In this document: piece after piece, positions 55,601 to 59,215 of the stretch | Position numbering within the stretch: the stretch's first letter is position 1 | Layout: each line of letters opens with the position of its first letter | From: Hexactinellida sp. DTS-2022 | Lineage: Eukaryota; Porifera; Hexactinellida | Length of the DNA: 64,000 nt | NCBI GenBank assembly: GCA_028753945.1 | Contig: JAPNXP010000005.1 | Location: 1,984,001 to 2,048,000 of the forward strand | Reading direction: 5' to 3' | Program-made: the position numbers and the translations under genes | The notes under the pieces: model-generated | Databases searched by the model: none | Seen by the model: only the letters and a program-made list of their open reading frames with translations | What the model was told of the DNA's origin: nothing

Positions 55601-57440
55601 TTTTCTTGTTCCCATGGTGGTACGTCTTAACCGAGTTCTACTATACTTTAACTATATCGTATGTTAGTTTATTTGTCCATGTTCTCTAATAGTCCACCTG
55701 GGTCCTTTTACCCACTGGTGGAATATTAGAGAATATACTGTAATGGAAATTAAGGAAATTGTTGTAAACAGCGCCAAGTGACTATTTAGAGTGTAACTAT
55801 GTTTATAACTAAAATCAGATAGCTGACGGGAGTCGAACAAGGGGTCACTCGATAGGAATAGGACAAAATTAGAGAAAGGAATGTTTTAGCATTCCTAAGA
55901 CATTCTTGCGTTGCCAGGAGTAAACTCTGGGTAAGTGATCCTTTAATTGACGGGGAATTTAGTGTGGACAACAAATCTGGTCTTTAAAAGTTTACCATAA
56001 TATATTTTGAATAAGTTTGTTATCGGGGTAATATCGGCGATTTAGAAGAGAGCCGCAATTTTAAAAATCCAAGATGACATCGAATATGTATCCGTTCGTC
56101 GTGGGGCCGCGGGAAAAATTGATGCCGGGGTCATGAAGATTACGTATAGAAAATTTGGTGCTTTTTTCCAGCGTGTCCCGATATCGATGTTAAGCGACCT
56201 GACTAAGATGTGTAATCCCATCTTCATTCTGCTATTCGTCCTGTTACACTGCTGAGTTGGATGTGTAGAAGCCTAAAATTTCTATATTTTCAAGGGTTCC
56301 TCACTTAATTTATCAATATGAGTAATAATAGACTTGAATTTTGACCAAAGGTTAAAAGTCAATTACGTACTTGGTTCAAGATTGGAAGAGTATTTCAAGC
56401 CGCATCAAAATGATTTCTCAGTTCAATTTGAAATACTCTCTTTGTTTTTGTAATAATTCTGAAGGTTTGATGCGGTCACTAGGGGTTCACAAAGCTATCA
56501 GAGTGGCTTCTTATTGTATTCTTCCACGTACAGCCTCAAAGCAGTCTTGTTTCACAAAGGCAATGCATTAACATCCATACCTATCGGTCATTCGATACAC
56601 ATTAAAGAGTCTCATGAAAATATAGCTATTATATTGACATATCAGATATGAGTCTTAAAATTGGTACATCTGTGTGATCTCAAATATATTGTTGCTTTAT
56701 TTGTGAGTTGGATTGTGTAGCAAGGCAGTCCTACTCCATAATTGAAGATTGGCCTATCCGACATGAATTGACTCCTCCATGGCCTACTTAATATACGGCT
56801 AGATATGTCACCGAGAAGGCCATAAAACGAGAAGACCAGTTTCTAATTTTCATTTTAGGATAAGCTATGCCTCCTATTGTTGTTATTTGCTTTGTATATG
56901 GGGTAATCAACCATTGCGAGTCCAATGGAACCACTTTTGAGAATCTCAGATTTGTGGTTAAGCTATTTAGGCGCCATTTAATGATTACAGAATTCTTCAT
57001 TTATAACATTTAATGATTACAGAATTCTTCAATTATAACTTTGAAGCAAGTCTGAATTTCATCGATAAGTGTGAATTATGTTCTAATATTATATACTATT
57101 TGTATAATCTAATTAAATTAGTATTAATAAACTTTACTTTGTTTATTTTTAGATATACTTCACGTGCTGGAACTCGACTAGACATCCTATATTCAAATAT
57201 TAAACATGCATTCTTCCAAACTTCCAAAGGTGAGATGGTCGTAATTATTCATTTTCATTTAAAGCATCCTCTTTTAATTGGCAAAAAGAAAAATTCTGAT
57301 GTTCAAGTATTTGCTGAAGTTGGAGAAGGTATGTCAGATTTACATAGAAGCCATTACATGCATGATAAGGACGATGAAGTTGCCGAACAAATTGAGCGTG
57401 AGGAAAGACTAAAAATGGATGCGTTATTTAATAATTTCAG
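4407..57440 (+). CDS. SUPT16H: FACT complex subunit Spt16, partial gene (five internal exons)
   Basis: Spt16 pairs with SSRP1/Pob3 to form FACT, the nuclear histone chaperone that loosens and rebuilds nucleosomes during transcription and replication. Join: 4407-4615, 14939-15210, 43332-43596, 47910-48094, 57153-57440, 1219 nt in total. Every junction is GT-AG and every phase matches (0, 2, 0, 2), so one uninterrupted frame of about 406 residues results. It starts at the end of the aminopeptidase-like N-terminal domain, crosses the dimerisation domain and enters the PH-like middle domain. Animal Spt16 is about 1050 residues, so roughly the first 420 and last 250 must lie outside the window; I found no further exon in 1-4406 or 57441-64000. 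No stop or frameshift breaks the exons, which argues for a live gene. Identification by recognised motifs such as [18 protein letters not shown] and [13 protein letters not shown]. Confidence 0.95.
4878..5060. mobile_element. Short pogo/Tc1-like MITE, 183 bp
   Basis: Starts CAGTCGACTTCGCTTAAT, ends ATTAATCGGAGTCGACTG, with TA on both sides (4876-4877, 5061-5062). Non-coding. TA target and CAGT start fit the Tc1/mariner-pogo group. The overlapping minus ORF is incidental. Confidence 0.8.
5212..5300. mobile_element. Fragment of the TACCGTATT MITE family
   Basis: TACCGTATTG, AATAGTAGCC and GGCGATTATT occur in the same order as at 51382, where the fuller MITE was split by a hAT insertion. The other end was not found here. 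Confidence 0.5.
5560..5712. repeat. Tandem repeat, about 52-bp unit, three copies
   Basis: Three successive units share a GTTCGAA-GTTAGAT core followed by TATTAGTTYTAATTAATT. The last copy is diverged. It is not coding. Confidence 0.7.
5940..7162. mobile_element. Non-autonomous hAT element, 1223 bp
   Basis: Left end CAGGGGCGTAGCTAG, right end CTGGCTACGCCCTTG, inverted. ATTGTGTC flanks both ends exactly (5932-5939, 7163-7170). The interior has repeated GATTTTGTAAAATCGACAT-like palindromic motifs and a younger TA-flanked MITE (6282-6660). No transposase is encoded, so it must rely on one from elsewhere. Confidence 0.93.
6282..6660. mobile_element. Pogo/Tigger-like MITE nested in the hAT element, 379 bp
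   Basis: Starts CAGTAAAGTCTCGTTATAAC and ends GTTATAACGGGAGTTGACTG between two TA dinucleotides. The interior repeats TTCGTTATAA-type motifs on both strands. A half copy is at 37105-37218 and shares GACCATTGGATGACTTC. Confidence 0.88.
7171..8775. other. Intron sequence without a recognised gene
   Basis: Several overlapping ORFs of 66-94 codons occur at 7630-8530 on both strands. Their translations show no domain I recognise. The clustering may mark a very decayed transposon. Confidence 0.4.
8776..9146. mobile_element. Probable MITE built of GGGCTTAAGCCC palindromes
   Basis: Starts CAGGCATGGGGCCAAGCCC; the right end read in reverse is CAGGGGGTCAAGCCC. Between them GGGCTTAAGCCC and ACTTAAGTCCGGACTTAAG recur many times in both orientations, resembling dense subterminal transposase-binding sites. 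The flanks do not form a clear 8-bp duplication, so hAT assignment is tentative. Confidence 0.65.
9280..10830 (+). pseudogene. CR1/L2-like LINE, ORF2 remnant
   Basis: Read in shifting plus-strand frames, this follows the order of a CR1/L2 ORF2. First come endonuclease-to-RT linker words (APWFNE-like, near 9380-9450), then the open part 9644-10027 with [21 protein letters not shown] and [13 protein letters not shown], which match the start of the reverse transcriptase. Next is QSAYRQHH near 10160-10190 and a late segment near 10640-10830 like [15 protein letters not shown]. The YADD catalytic region is not readable. Many frameshifts and stops mean it is dead. The early CAA/CTA run (9650-9680) is a small microsatellite within it. 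Confidence 0.78.
11387..13075 (+). pseudogene. hAT transposase fragments (same strand, split)
   Basis: Piece one (11387-11824) contains [11 protein letters not shown], an aromatic-rich stretch and [13 protein letters not shown], the hAT catalytic-core words around the first two acidic residues. Piece two (12838-13075) has ICHRFHT and [15 protein letters not shown], the segment that normally follows the second aspartate within about 40 residues. About 1 kb of non-coding DNA separates them, so an insertion probably split one copy. The C-terminal dimerisation part is absent. The family is ZBED-like hAT; the subfamily is not determined. Confidence 0.65.
13080..13290 (+). mobile_element. LINE 3' end, CR1/L2-like
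   Basis: The reading [10 protein letters not shown], then [18 protein letters not shown] and ETF is the typical last 40 residues of a CR1/L2 ORF2 (SLxxFKxxLKTHLF). A related tail (GAGACATTCAAACC and following) recurs at about 14250-14300, just beyond the Helitron. Confidence 0.65.
13349..14033 (+). mobile_element. Non-autonomous Helitron, 685 bp
   Basis: Begins TCTATACTATTAG directly after an A and ends GCGCGCTAG directly before a T, the A/T insertion and TC...CTAG termini of Helitrons. No terminal inverted repeats or target duplication. The 3' end carries three GCGAAGC-type words that could form small hairpins. The interior has repeated AATAAAAAAATGG. No Rep/helicase is encoded. Confidence 0.82.
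14939..15210 (+). CDS. SUPT16H: SPT16 exon (dimerisation domain)
   Basis: The acceptor follows TTGTTTAG and the donor is AAAAG/GTTATT. The exon starts in phase 0 and ends in phase 2. It encodes [46 protein letters not shown] and [10 protein letters not shown], in the same order as animal Spt16. It has high similarity and no interruptions. Confidence 0.95.
15960..16342 (+). pseudogene. Middle part of the unnamed transposon-like family
   Basis: The ORF 16001-16342 contains [38 protein letters not shown] and the signature [11 protein letters not shown]. These are the core words of the same uncharacterised family whose N-terminus is at 1-876, where a typical member reads VPLTVHWDGK...CFDTTASNTG. 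The aspartates in these words could be catalytic, but this is inference. The frame ends where a hAT-like element begins at 16340, so the copy was cut by that insertion or truncated earlier. Confidence 0.65.
16340..17563. mobile_element. hAT-like non-autonomous element, 1.2 kb, with nested MITEs
   Basis: Left end TAGTGGTGCACCGGATCC; the right end in reverse is TAGAGATGTACCG. Both subterminal regions are rich in CCGGATCC/GATTCCGGCCGG words. No matching 8-bp duplication remains. A 422-bp MITE (16821-17242) and a shorter one (about 17293-17450, ending CGTTCTAACGAGGTTCTAC) sit inside. It separates the unnamed-family fragment from the Ginger1 integrase. Confidence 0.65.
16821..17242. mobile_element. 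GTACGTAC-type MITE, copy 1 (422 bp)
   Basis: Starts CAGTGGATCTCAGTAAGTAC and ends CGTCTTAACCGGGCTCTACTG between TA dinucleotides. Internal GTACGTACTCGG repeats. A second copy of almost the same length is at 55228-55643. Confidence 0.85.
17580..18780 (+). pseudogene. Ginger1-type integrase (C-terminal half of core plus GPY domain)
   Basis: Readable blocks: 17580-17724, with [16 protein letters not shown] and [13 protein letters not shown] (second catalytic Asp); 17856 on, with [18 protein letters not shown] (catalytic Glu) after a one-base shift; 18027-18308, with [13 protein letters not shown] and [10 protein letters not shown]; and about 18545-18760, with LGPYTVSTV, the GPY/F motif of Gypsy-like integrases. 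GT...AG borders at 17725/17855 suggest an original intron. The first catalytic Asp and the HHCC finger are missing because the sequence breaks at the hAT-like element. Together with the OTU domain downstream this is the layout known for Ginger1 cut-and-paste transposons. It is inactive here. Confidence 0.75.
18890..20424 (+). pseudogene. Ginger1 C-terminal part with OTU-like cysteine protease
   Basis: Exon-like blocks with GT-AG borders (19107-19250, 19313-19410, from 19549) lead into 19552-19800. The last carries a pre-OTU segment and the nucleophile motif EGDGNCLF, with Asp-Gly-Asn-Cys at 19783-19794. After a frameshift near 19800 the OTU fold continues with [13 protein letters not shown] and [20 protein letters not shown] up to about 20080. 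The ORF 20194-20424 follows. OTU proteases remove ubiquitin; their role in Ginger1 is unknown. Ginger1 terminal repeats and CCGG/CCGT duplications were not located. The frameshift and missing catalytic His make this copy non-functional. Confidence 0.75.
20441..20584. mobile_element. Short MITE with CTCTAATAGTCCAC ends
   Basis: CTGTTCTCTCTAATAGTCCAC at the left is mirrored by GTGGACAATTAGTGAGAACAG at the right. A 62-bp palindromic relative lies at 55679-55741. Likely pogo-like. Confidence 0.7.
20728..20960. mobile_element. Pogo-like MITE, 233 bp
   Basis: CAGTGAACTCCCGTTATAAC at the left against GACTTGGAGTTCACTT at the right, TA on both sides. Confidence 0.8.
21035..21167. mobile_element. Small TA-flanked MITE, 133 bp
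   Basis: CATTGGGAACCGCAT and ATGCGGTTCCCACTG form the inverted ends; TA at 21033-21034 and 21168-21169. Confidence 0.8.
21450..21770. repeat. Direct duplication, about 170-bp period
   Basis: TATTTTGTTTATATTATTTT, GTGCTGGCAATTGA and GTAATTGACACTGT occur twice in the same order and spacing, with small differences. Non-coding. Confidence 0.8.
21826..22053 (+). other. Small ORF: Gly/Glu-rich head, C-terminal membrane segment
   Basis: A 75-codon frame (upstream in-frame start possible) has a GRGE-like head, an acidic middle (GEDEQEEEA) and a hydrophobic end of about 22 residues ([16 protein letters not shown]), which would look like a tail anchor. The purine-rich GGGGAGAGG repeats at 21828-21900 can create such frames by chance. 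No homologue recognised and no splice or promoter evidence. Confidence 0.2.
22290..22790. repeat. Tandem TCTCAAAAT repeat, about 73-bp unit
   Basis: At least three units contain TCTCAAAATATCACTGTATAA followed by AATAGCACATCCATGG and an AATCTCACGCKTCTCAAAA spacer (from about 22468, 22545, 22686). Weaker partial units lie upstream from 22290. Confidence 0.8.
23106..23844. mobile_element. hAT element, 739 bp, with CCGGGACC repeats
   Basis: Ends TAGTGATCGACCGG and CCGGTCGTTTCCTA are inverted; GTAATTCC flanks exactly (23098-23105, 23845-23852). ACCGGGACCGGG words fill both ends in opposite orientation, likely binding sites. The centre is AT-rich and non-coding. Confidence 0.92.
24991..26060 (-). 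pseudogene. MULE-like transposase remnant
   Basis: Two minus-strand frames (25629-25979, then 24991-25398) are joined by readable sequence with two or three breaks. The first has [38 protein letters not shown] and [13 protein letters not shown]. The second follows a segment like [13 protein letters not shown] and has [12 protein letters not shown] and [12 protein letters not shown] recognise this order (IDATGS, then YYYAL, then PVAEM, then SAHM) from multicopy transposase-like proteins of invertebrates, which I place near the MuDR/NOF group with moderate confidence. The Asp in NIDANGS could be the first catalytic residue. Termini not identified. The fold-back elements elsewhere may be its non-autonomous partners, which is inference. 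Confidence 0.5.
26061..27116. other. AT-rich, probably the 5' part of the MULE-like element
   Basis: The minus-strand ORF 26479-26721 and nearby partial frames have no domain I recognise. Their position upstream of the transposase remnant on the same strand suggests decayed N-terminal sequence. Confidence 0.3.
27125..27688. mobile_element. hAT MITE, 564 bp, carrying a GC-rich insert
   Basis: CATGGTTCCGCAAACT at the left and AGTTTGCGGAACCATG at the right are perfect inverses. ATTTAGAT flanks exactly (27117-27124, 27689-27696). GGCCTGA words recur near both ends. Between about 27330 and 27560 the base composition changes sharply to GC-rich and a hammerhead-like motif appears on the minus strand, so this part looks foreign to the MITE. 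Confidence 0.93.
27379..27433 (-). ncRNA. Candidate hammerhead ribozyme, type III-like
   Basis: On the minus strand: a GTC cleavage triplet, stem I hairpin GAGGG-TTA-CCCTC, the core CTGATGAG, stem II GTCCT/AGGAC with a 6-nt loop, then CGAAA. The conserved core words are complete and correctly ordered. Stem III is the weak point: GGTGGT can pair with ACTACC, but two extra bases (GC) follow GAAA where direct pairing is expected, and the usual C after GAAA is absent. Hammerheads are known in satellite DNAs and retroelements of animals. It may be a degenerate copy. No transcription evidence. Confidence 0.5.
28117..28533 (+). pseudogene. C-terminal part of the unnamed transposon-like family
   Basis: The 138-codon frame has [13 protein letters not shown], a central [16 protein letters not shown], the typical [21 protein letters not shown] and a final [11 protein letters not shown]. 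These match the last 100 residues of the family found at 1-876 and 15960-16342 (VVNDxAERA, LTxxEEQxQxLLQVV). It ends at its own stop. The three fragments are from separate copies, because strand and order differ. Confidence 0.6.
28540..29342. other. Intron sequence, nothing recognised
   Basis: AT-rich with no coding frame over 60 codons and no clear terminal repeats. Confidence 0.4.
29343..30182 (+). pseudogene. Unrecognised coding remnant A
   Basis: The open part (29343-29576) is Ala/Ser-rich, with [14 protein letters not shown] and PGDAAAMR. After a shift, 29608-29745 reads [16 protein letters not shown]; then [19 protein letters not shown] ends at a GT, and a later block reads [18 protein letters not shown]. 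The same words recur, diverged, on the minus strand at 35480-36000, beyond the nested hAT block. That supports a real coding family rather than chance. I do not recognise it. The hAT stack begins immediately downstream. Confidence 0.45.
29736..29772. repeat. Perfect 37-bp hairpin resembling joined hAT termini
   Basis: CAGCGATTCCCAACCT and its exact inverse are separated by TTTTC. The arm resembles hAT ends of the CAGTG(G/A)TTCCCAACC type. The flanks show no 8-bp duplication. Confidence 0.7.
30435..33248 (-). pseudogene. hAT transposase, TTF zinc finger and DUF4371 type
   Basis: Start codon at 33246-33248 on the minus strand. Order: a TTF-type zinc finger with [16 protein letters not shown] and [10 protein letters not shown] (about residues 70-110), [12 protein letters not shown], the DUF4371 region, a catalytic core with SLMCDESRD and [10 protein letters not shown] (acidic residues present), [20 protein letters not shown], and the C-terminal hAT dimerisation domain with [20 protein letters not shown] (catalytic Glu in NER). 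The class is the one often annotated as zinc finger MYM-type 1-like. Breaks: the 503-bp MITE after about residue 110 and frame changes near 31960, 31300 and 31150. Long open stretches remain, so it is fairly young but not translatable as one protein. Confidence 0.88.
32409..32911. mobile_element. hAT MITE inserted in the transposase gene, 503 bp
   Basis: CAGGGTTGTATCAACTCATT at the left is exactly inverted at the right end. CCAGCTTG is repeated exactly (32401-32408, 32912-32919). CAACTCATT words recur many times on both sides. One copy of the duplication restores the host frame at IKLGFSNW. A second, right-truncated copy is at 38708-39020. Confidence 0.95.
34080..34450. repeat. Array of ATTCGGT / ACCGAAT motifs in alternating orientation
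   Basis: About ten irregularly spaced ATATTCGGT and ACCGAATAC words on both strands, separated by GATAATGATA-like spacers. Confidence 0.75.
34540..34720. repeat. Dispersed repeat with AATAAGCGCC hairpin, copy 1
   Basis: AATAAGCGCC-AGGCGCTTATT forms a hairpin, followed by TTTTCGTGGCC and TATTTAGGTCGG. The same block in reverse orientation is at 45900-46070. Probably a MITE whose ends I could not fix. Confidence 0.7.
35480..36000 (-). pseudogene. Unrecognised coding remnant B (inverted relative of A)
   Basis: On the minus strand in shifting frames: [31 protein letters not shown], then [32 protein letters not shown] and [43 protein letters not shown] and MFA.VA.QFS.PDA are shared with remnant A at 29343-30182 on the opposite strand. 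The protein is unknown to me. The reading frame is broken. Confidence 0.45.
36270..36990 (-). pseudogene. hAT (DUF4371-type) transposase, C-terminal part
   Basis: The minus-strand frame 36463-36813 has [17 protein letters not shown] and [23 protein letters not shown], typical of the helical region of DUF4371 hAT transposases. Downstream readable words [10 protein letters not shown] and [11 protein letters not shown]-like sequence are the dimerisation domain. A CAGTGGCTGCGCCACTG end at about 36087 and CTGGCTACGCCACTG at about 37090-37104 could be its termini, but no 8-bp duplication matches. Confidence 0.7.
37105..37218. mobile_element. Half copy of the pogo-like MITE
   Basis: GACCATTGGATGACTTCGTT and GGTTATAACGGGAGTTGACTG match the right half of the element at 6282-6660. 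The left half is missing at the border with the hAT remnant. Confidence 0.75.
38168..38690 (-). mobile_element. Helitron-like element, GC-rich 3' island
   Basis: Read on the minus strand, the 38690 side (TCTATCTATCTATTAAATGC, then GTTTGTTTGTGTTTGCATG) resembles the 5' end of the Helitron at 13349. The 38168-38295 side is an island of GGTCGCTTCGCGACC-type hairpins like that Helitron's 3' end. The last bases do not show a clear CTAG, so borders are approximate. Confidence 0.45.
38708..39020. mobile_element. Truncated copy of the CAGGGTTGTATC hAT MITE
   Basis: Begins CAGGGTTGTATCAACTCA and follows the copy at 32409 for about 310 bp to GGCCATGGTCGGAA, then stops without the right terminal repeat. 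Confidence 0.85.
39095..39152. repeat. 26-bp perfect inverted repeat with 6-nt loop
   Basis: The arms meet as GTCATAATACTA-GTTTTG-TAGTATTATGAC and extend into (TAA)n/(TTA)n. It lies at the 3' end of the minus-strand hAT frame. Confidence 0.85.
39120..40174 (-). pseudogene. hAT transposase (ZBED-like), C-terminal half
   Basis: The minus-strand frames 40174-39851, 39953-39711 and 39685-39110 follow each other. The first has [23 protein letters not shown] and [21 protein letters not shown]. The middle one has [14 protein letters not shown]. The last has [11 protein letters not shown] and the dimerisation domain [25 protein letters not shown], with the catalytic Glu in AENER. The N-terminal BED finger and first Asp are missing; sequence changes near 40175 to an OTU remnant on the other strand. 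Two or three frame breaks. Confidence 0.85.
40190..40710 (+). pseudogene. OTU-like cysteine protease remnant
   Basis: Frames 40190-40408 and 40451-40693 give an OTU fold: [20 protein letters not shown] with the nucleophile Cys at 40301-40303, a [23 protein letters not shown] core, and the catalytic His in a HYEPV word at 40678 after a one-base shift. The Asp normally preceding Gly-Asn-Cys is Tyr here (40292-40294). It resembles the OTU part of the Ginger1 element at 18890-20424 (WGxDVEIxAAxAIL), so it probably comes from another Ginger1 copy, but no integrase is next to it. A stop at 40406 and the shift make it inactive. Confidence 0.72.
40852..41275. mobile_element. TA-flanked MITE split by a hAT MITE
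   Basis: Outer ends CAGTATACTCTCATAAAG and CTTACAACGAGAAGCTCTG between TA dinucleotides. The inner element 40877-41127 begins CAGGGTTGCC and ends GGCAACCGTGTA. It is flanked by GTGAACAC and CTGAACAC (7 of 8 match) and is filled with CCTATGGGGATTCC palindromes. Confidence 0.72.
41278..42856. other. AT-rich intron sequence, nothing recognised
   Basis: No coding frame with domain character. Near 41940-42000 GGGTGAAATTAG occurs three times. No terminal repeats seen. Confidence 0.4.
42857..43047. mobile_element. TA-flanked MITE, 191 bp
   Basis: CAGTCAGGT and ACCTGACTG ends with TA on each side; TTCATAATAA words in the interior. Confidence 0.8.
43332..43596 (+). CDS. SUPT16H: SPT16 exon (start of middle domain)
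   Basis: The acceptor is CTCATAG and the donor AAAG/GTATCT. The first base completes an Arg codon begun at 15210. It encodes [46 protein letters not shown] and DHTTRMIK, which follow animal Spt16 residue by residue. It lies 28.1 kb from the previous exon. Confidence 0.96.
43950..44540. mobile_element. Decayed relative of the fold-back element at 3071
   Basis: AAAGATTCCTACGTCA, CATGGGAGGT, TTTGAAGCATA and TCCAGAGAGGGGCCTTAA match words of the 3071-3775 element in the same order. The arms are too diverged to pair fully. Confidence 0.6.
44541..45660. other. AT-rich intron sequence, nothing recognised
   Basis: No coding frame and no clear repeat ends. Confidence 0.4.
45663..45833. mobile_element. 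Pogo-like MITE, 171 bp
   Basis: CAGTAGAGCCTGCCTAATCC at the left, GCAGGTTCACTG at the right, TA on each side; GTGTCGGATTA words in both senses. Confidence 0.78.
45900..46070. repeat. Dispersed repeat with AATAAGCGC hairpin, copy 2 (inverted)
   Basis: CCGACCTAAATA, GGCCCACGAAAA and AATAAGCGCTGGGGCGCTTATT are the reverse of the block at 34540-34720. Confidence 0.72.
46320..46455. mobile_element. Miniature hAT MITE, 136 bp
   Basis: CATAGGCGTCGTAA and TTACGACGCCTATG ends; TGTATAAC exactly on both sides (46312-46319, 46456-46463). CCGGGTA words inside. Confidence 0.93.
46620..47447. mobile_element. Fold-back element with arms of about 240 bp
   Basis: The left arm (46620-46860) and right arm (47213-47447) are close inverse copies, sharing ATTCTATACATAAGGCA and GTGCCACTTGAGC in opposite senses. 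ACTATAC is found on each side, a 7-8-bp duplication. Fits a MULE or similar long-TIR element. Non-coding. Confidence 0.88.
47910..48094 (+). CDS. SUPT16H: SPT16 exon (middle domain)
   Basis: After the TATATATAG acceptor the frame reads [43 protein letters not shown] and [12 protein letters not shown]. It ends two bases into an Arg codon at TTTAG/GTATTG. It is too small to show as a long ORF but matches the expected segment of Spt16 exactly in order and phase. Confidence 0.96.
48180..48552. mobile_element. hAT MITE with ATATTCG repeats, 373 bp
   Basis: TAGGGCTAAACGAATATTCG at the left and ATATTCGTTTCAGCCTA at the right. CAAAAAAG and CAAATAAG flank it (7 of 8). Confidence 0.85.
49076..49374. 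mobile_element. hAT MITE with GATTTAAATC words, 299 bp
   Basis: CAGGGTTGTTTGATTTAAAT and TTTTTATCAACCCTG are inverted ends. The flanks (ATGCTTGA and AATTGCTTGA) are related but not an exact 8-bp copy. Confidence 0.72.
49375..50880. other. AT-rich intron sequence, nothing recognised
   Basis: No coding frame over 70 codons, no repeat ends seen. Confidence 0.4.
50881..51075. mobile_element. GCGGAAAT MITE, copy 1
   Basis: Left end TAATGCGGAAATA; interior AACCATGGATTCAAGCC and AATCGAACTATTTCCTATTT. The same family, better preserved, is at 57517-57710. The right end here is worn. Confidence 0.6.
51984..52193 (+). pseudogene. hAT transposase N-terminus with BED zinc finger
   Basis: A 69-codon frame: [17 protein letters not shown], then [24 protein letters not shown]. 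The aromatic W.FY and the Cys-x2-Cys pair are those of BED fingers, which bind the transposon ends. The His/Cys pair expected next is lost where the frame changes to a shorter tail, so the finger is incomplete. Confidence 0.75.
52427..52690. repeat. Direct duplication, about 160-bp period, inside the hAT
   Basis: ACATAGAATGTATTATTTGG, GGTATGGGTTATC, GGTRTAATCAGAATT and AATTATGACGTCATCA occur twice in order. Confidence 0.85.
54299..55227. other. AT-rich intron sequence, nothing recognised
   Basis: No coding frame or terminal repeats. Confidence 0.4.
55228..55643. mobile_element. GTACGTAC-type MITE, copy 2
   Basis: Collinear with 16821-17242 (GGTTAATACGTACTCGGATA, GGATTATGCATACGGATAA, GGTACGTCTTAACCGAG). 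The first bases are worn. A small palindromic MITE fragment with CTCTAATAGTCCACC follows at 55679-55741. Confidence 0.82.
55745..56970. other. Intron sequence, nothing recognised
   Basis: ORFs of 60-66 codons on both strands lack domain character. Confidence 0.4.
56977..57032. repeat. Tandem duplication of about 26 bp just before the last exon
   Basis: ATTTAATGATTACAGAATTC and the following TTCA(A/T)TTATAAC occur twice. Confidence 0.85.
57153..57440 (+). CDS. SUPT16H: SPT16 exon (middle domain, PH-like/Rtt106-like part)
   Basis: The acceptor is TTTATTTTTAG and the donor TTTCAG/GTATTC. The first base completes the Arg codon from 48094. It encodes [51 protein letters not shown] and [18 protein letters not shown]-like words. 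It ends in phase 2 at FNNF. Human Spt16 continues with a segment on the next fold that is not found in the remaining 6.5 kb. Confidence 0.96.
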
Positions 57441-57516
57441 GTATTCTTACTACTTTTTTATTCTGAAAAATTACTCGCTGCGTACTTTGTTTCAATAATT
57501 AATAATTGAATAAGTA

Positions 57517-57710
57517 TGGTGGAAATGGTTCGAAAAACCAAAACCAGAAATAGTTCGCAAAATCAAGTAACAAATAGTTCGAATTTTAGTGTTGGTGGAC
57601 CATAGATATGAGAAAGACCCAGGCTTGAATCCATGGTCCTACAATGCTAATTGAAAGTCGTACTATTTCCTATTTTTGAAAATCCGAACCATTTCCGCAT
57701 TACTATTTAA
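57517..57710. mobile_element. GCGGAAAT MITE, copy 2
   Basis: GGTGGAAATGGTTCG at the left and CGAACCATTTCCGCATTAC at the right; the interior shares CTTGAATCCATGGT with copy 1 in the opposite sense. Confidence 0.65.
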
Positions 57711-58355
57711 TAAACAAATTTGGTAGAAGTTACCTATGCGAAGTTTTATCGCTTCAAATTTTTACCATCTTTAATCCGACCCTCTCGTCATTTCGAAATG
57801 CTGCAAACCAGATACATATTCCAATTAAAATTTGTCGTTGTATCTATTAATATTTGGATTCTTATGAATCCAAATGTTACAACGTGCCTAGTTTCAGAAT
57901 ATCCAGTATTTGGCATTGTCAGGATTTAGCATCAAAGATGTACTGGCTGACATTGTTTGGGGAAATAATTAACATAATTGTGTATATTCTGTATATCATA
58001 GGGCATTCACTAATATTTACTGTACCGACCCACTACTTAGTGGGCCAGTATTGAAATCACTTCCGATAACAGATCTCCGTAGACGGTGCCCTGGCCACAA
58101 TTTGATAGTTTAAGTACTGAAACTTGGCATGTAGGTACGGAATGACCGCAGTTGGGGTTGCTATTTTTGATCAAAAAACAAGTTTCTTGATAATTAAACA
58201 AAACACCATTCAATGCAGTCCAATATGATGTTCAATGGGATCAGTCTATAAGAATTAATTTAGTACAATGCTAATCGACACTTGAGGTTAAACAATTAAC
58301 TAATTCGGGAAGGGTAAGACACGTGTGTTTACAGTTAGTAAACGTTTGTTCACTT

Positions 58356-58624
58356 CATGGGCGTAAACTTTGTCAAGATACCCATGGTGCACACGACACT
58401 TTGTTCTTCCCCTAATTATATATTTTTCTGGATAACTATTTCATTTTGTGTTAATTTGTCTTAATTTTTTGTTTAGAAAAATTATTTAGCCGCCATCTGC
58501 TAAAGTAAGTTTGTGGGGCTAATTTCGGTTTGAAAATGCTAAGGTGCCAGGCACCATTGGCACCATGGCATCACAGCCGCCAGGATGCAAGGCACCCGCT
58601 TCACACCCCAAGTTTACGCCCCAG
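58356..58624. mobile_element. hAT MITE, 269 bp
   Basis: CATGGGCGTAAACTTTG and CAAGTTTACGCCCCAG ends; GTTCACTT and GTGCACTT flank (7 of 8). Confidence 0.85.
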
Positions 58625-59215
58625 GTGCACTTAACTTTTTTAAATTTAAAGTTAGGCCTTTGAATTGATGGGGATTGGACGCAGGATTGGAATCATTATA
58701 TAGCATGAGGCCTGCATTAGTCGATTGGTGGAAAACCGGGAGAGGAATATCGTTGAAAGTTGTAATGATAGCCTCTTCTGAGTGTGAAACAGGGCCGATT
58801 CTATATCAAGATGTGTCCAACAGCTCGATTGACTCCCTTGATGTTAACCAGATAGGAATAGCAATCATCATAATGTTTTTTGGATTCCCTCCAATCCATT
58901 GGTACACGAAACTTCAAAGCTTCGCCTTTTCAATCCATTACCGAAAATGCTCGATGCAAGTTACACACACTATGTGGGGGACTCATATATCGACATAAAT
59001 ATATCAAAATGACGTCTGGATTGGCAAAAGATGTCTCGATTAGTTAAAAATCAGGTTTCACAAATCAGGGATTAATTATTTCCACTTGGTTCTAACCAAT
59101 TAGGAATAAATTTACAAAATCTAGACTAAAAAACACTGTACGACGTTGGAAAATGTCCTGTTGATGATGATGCACACATTCCTAAGCTCTAAAATGCTCG
59201 CTACAACAAAAGTAG

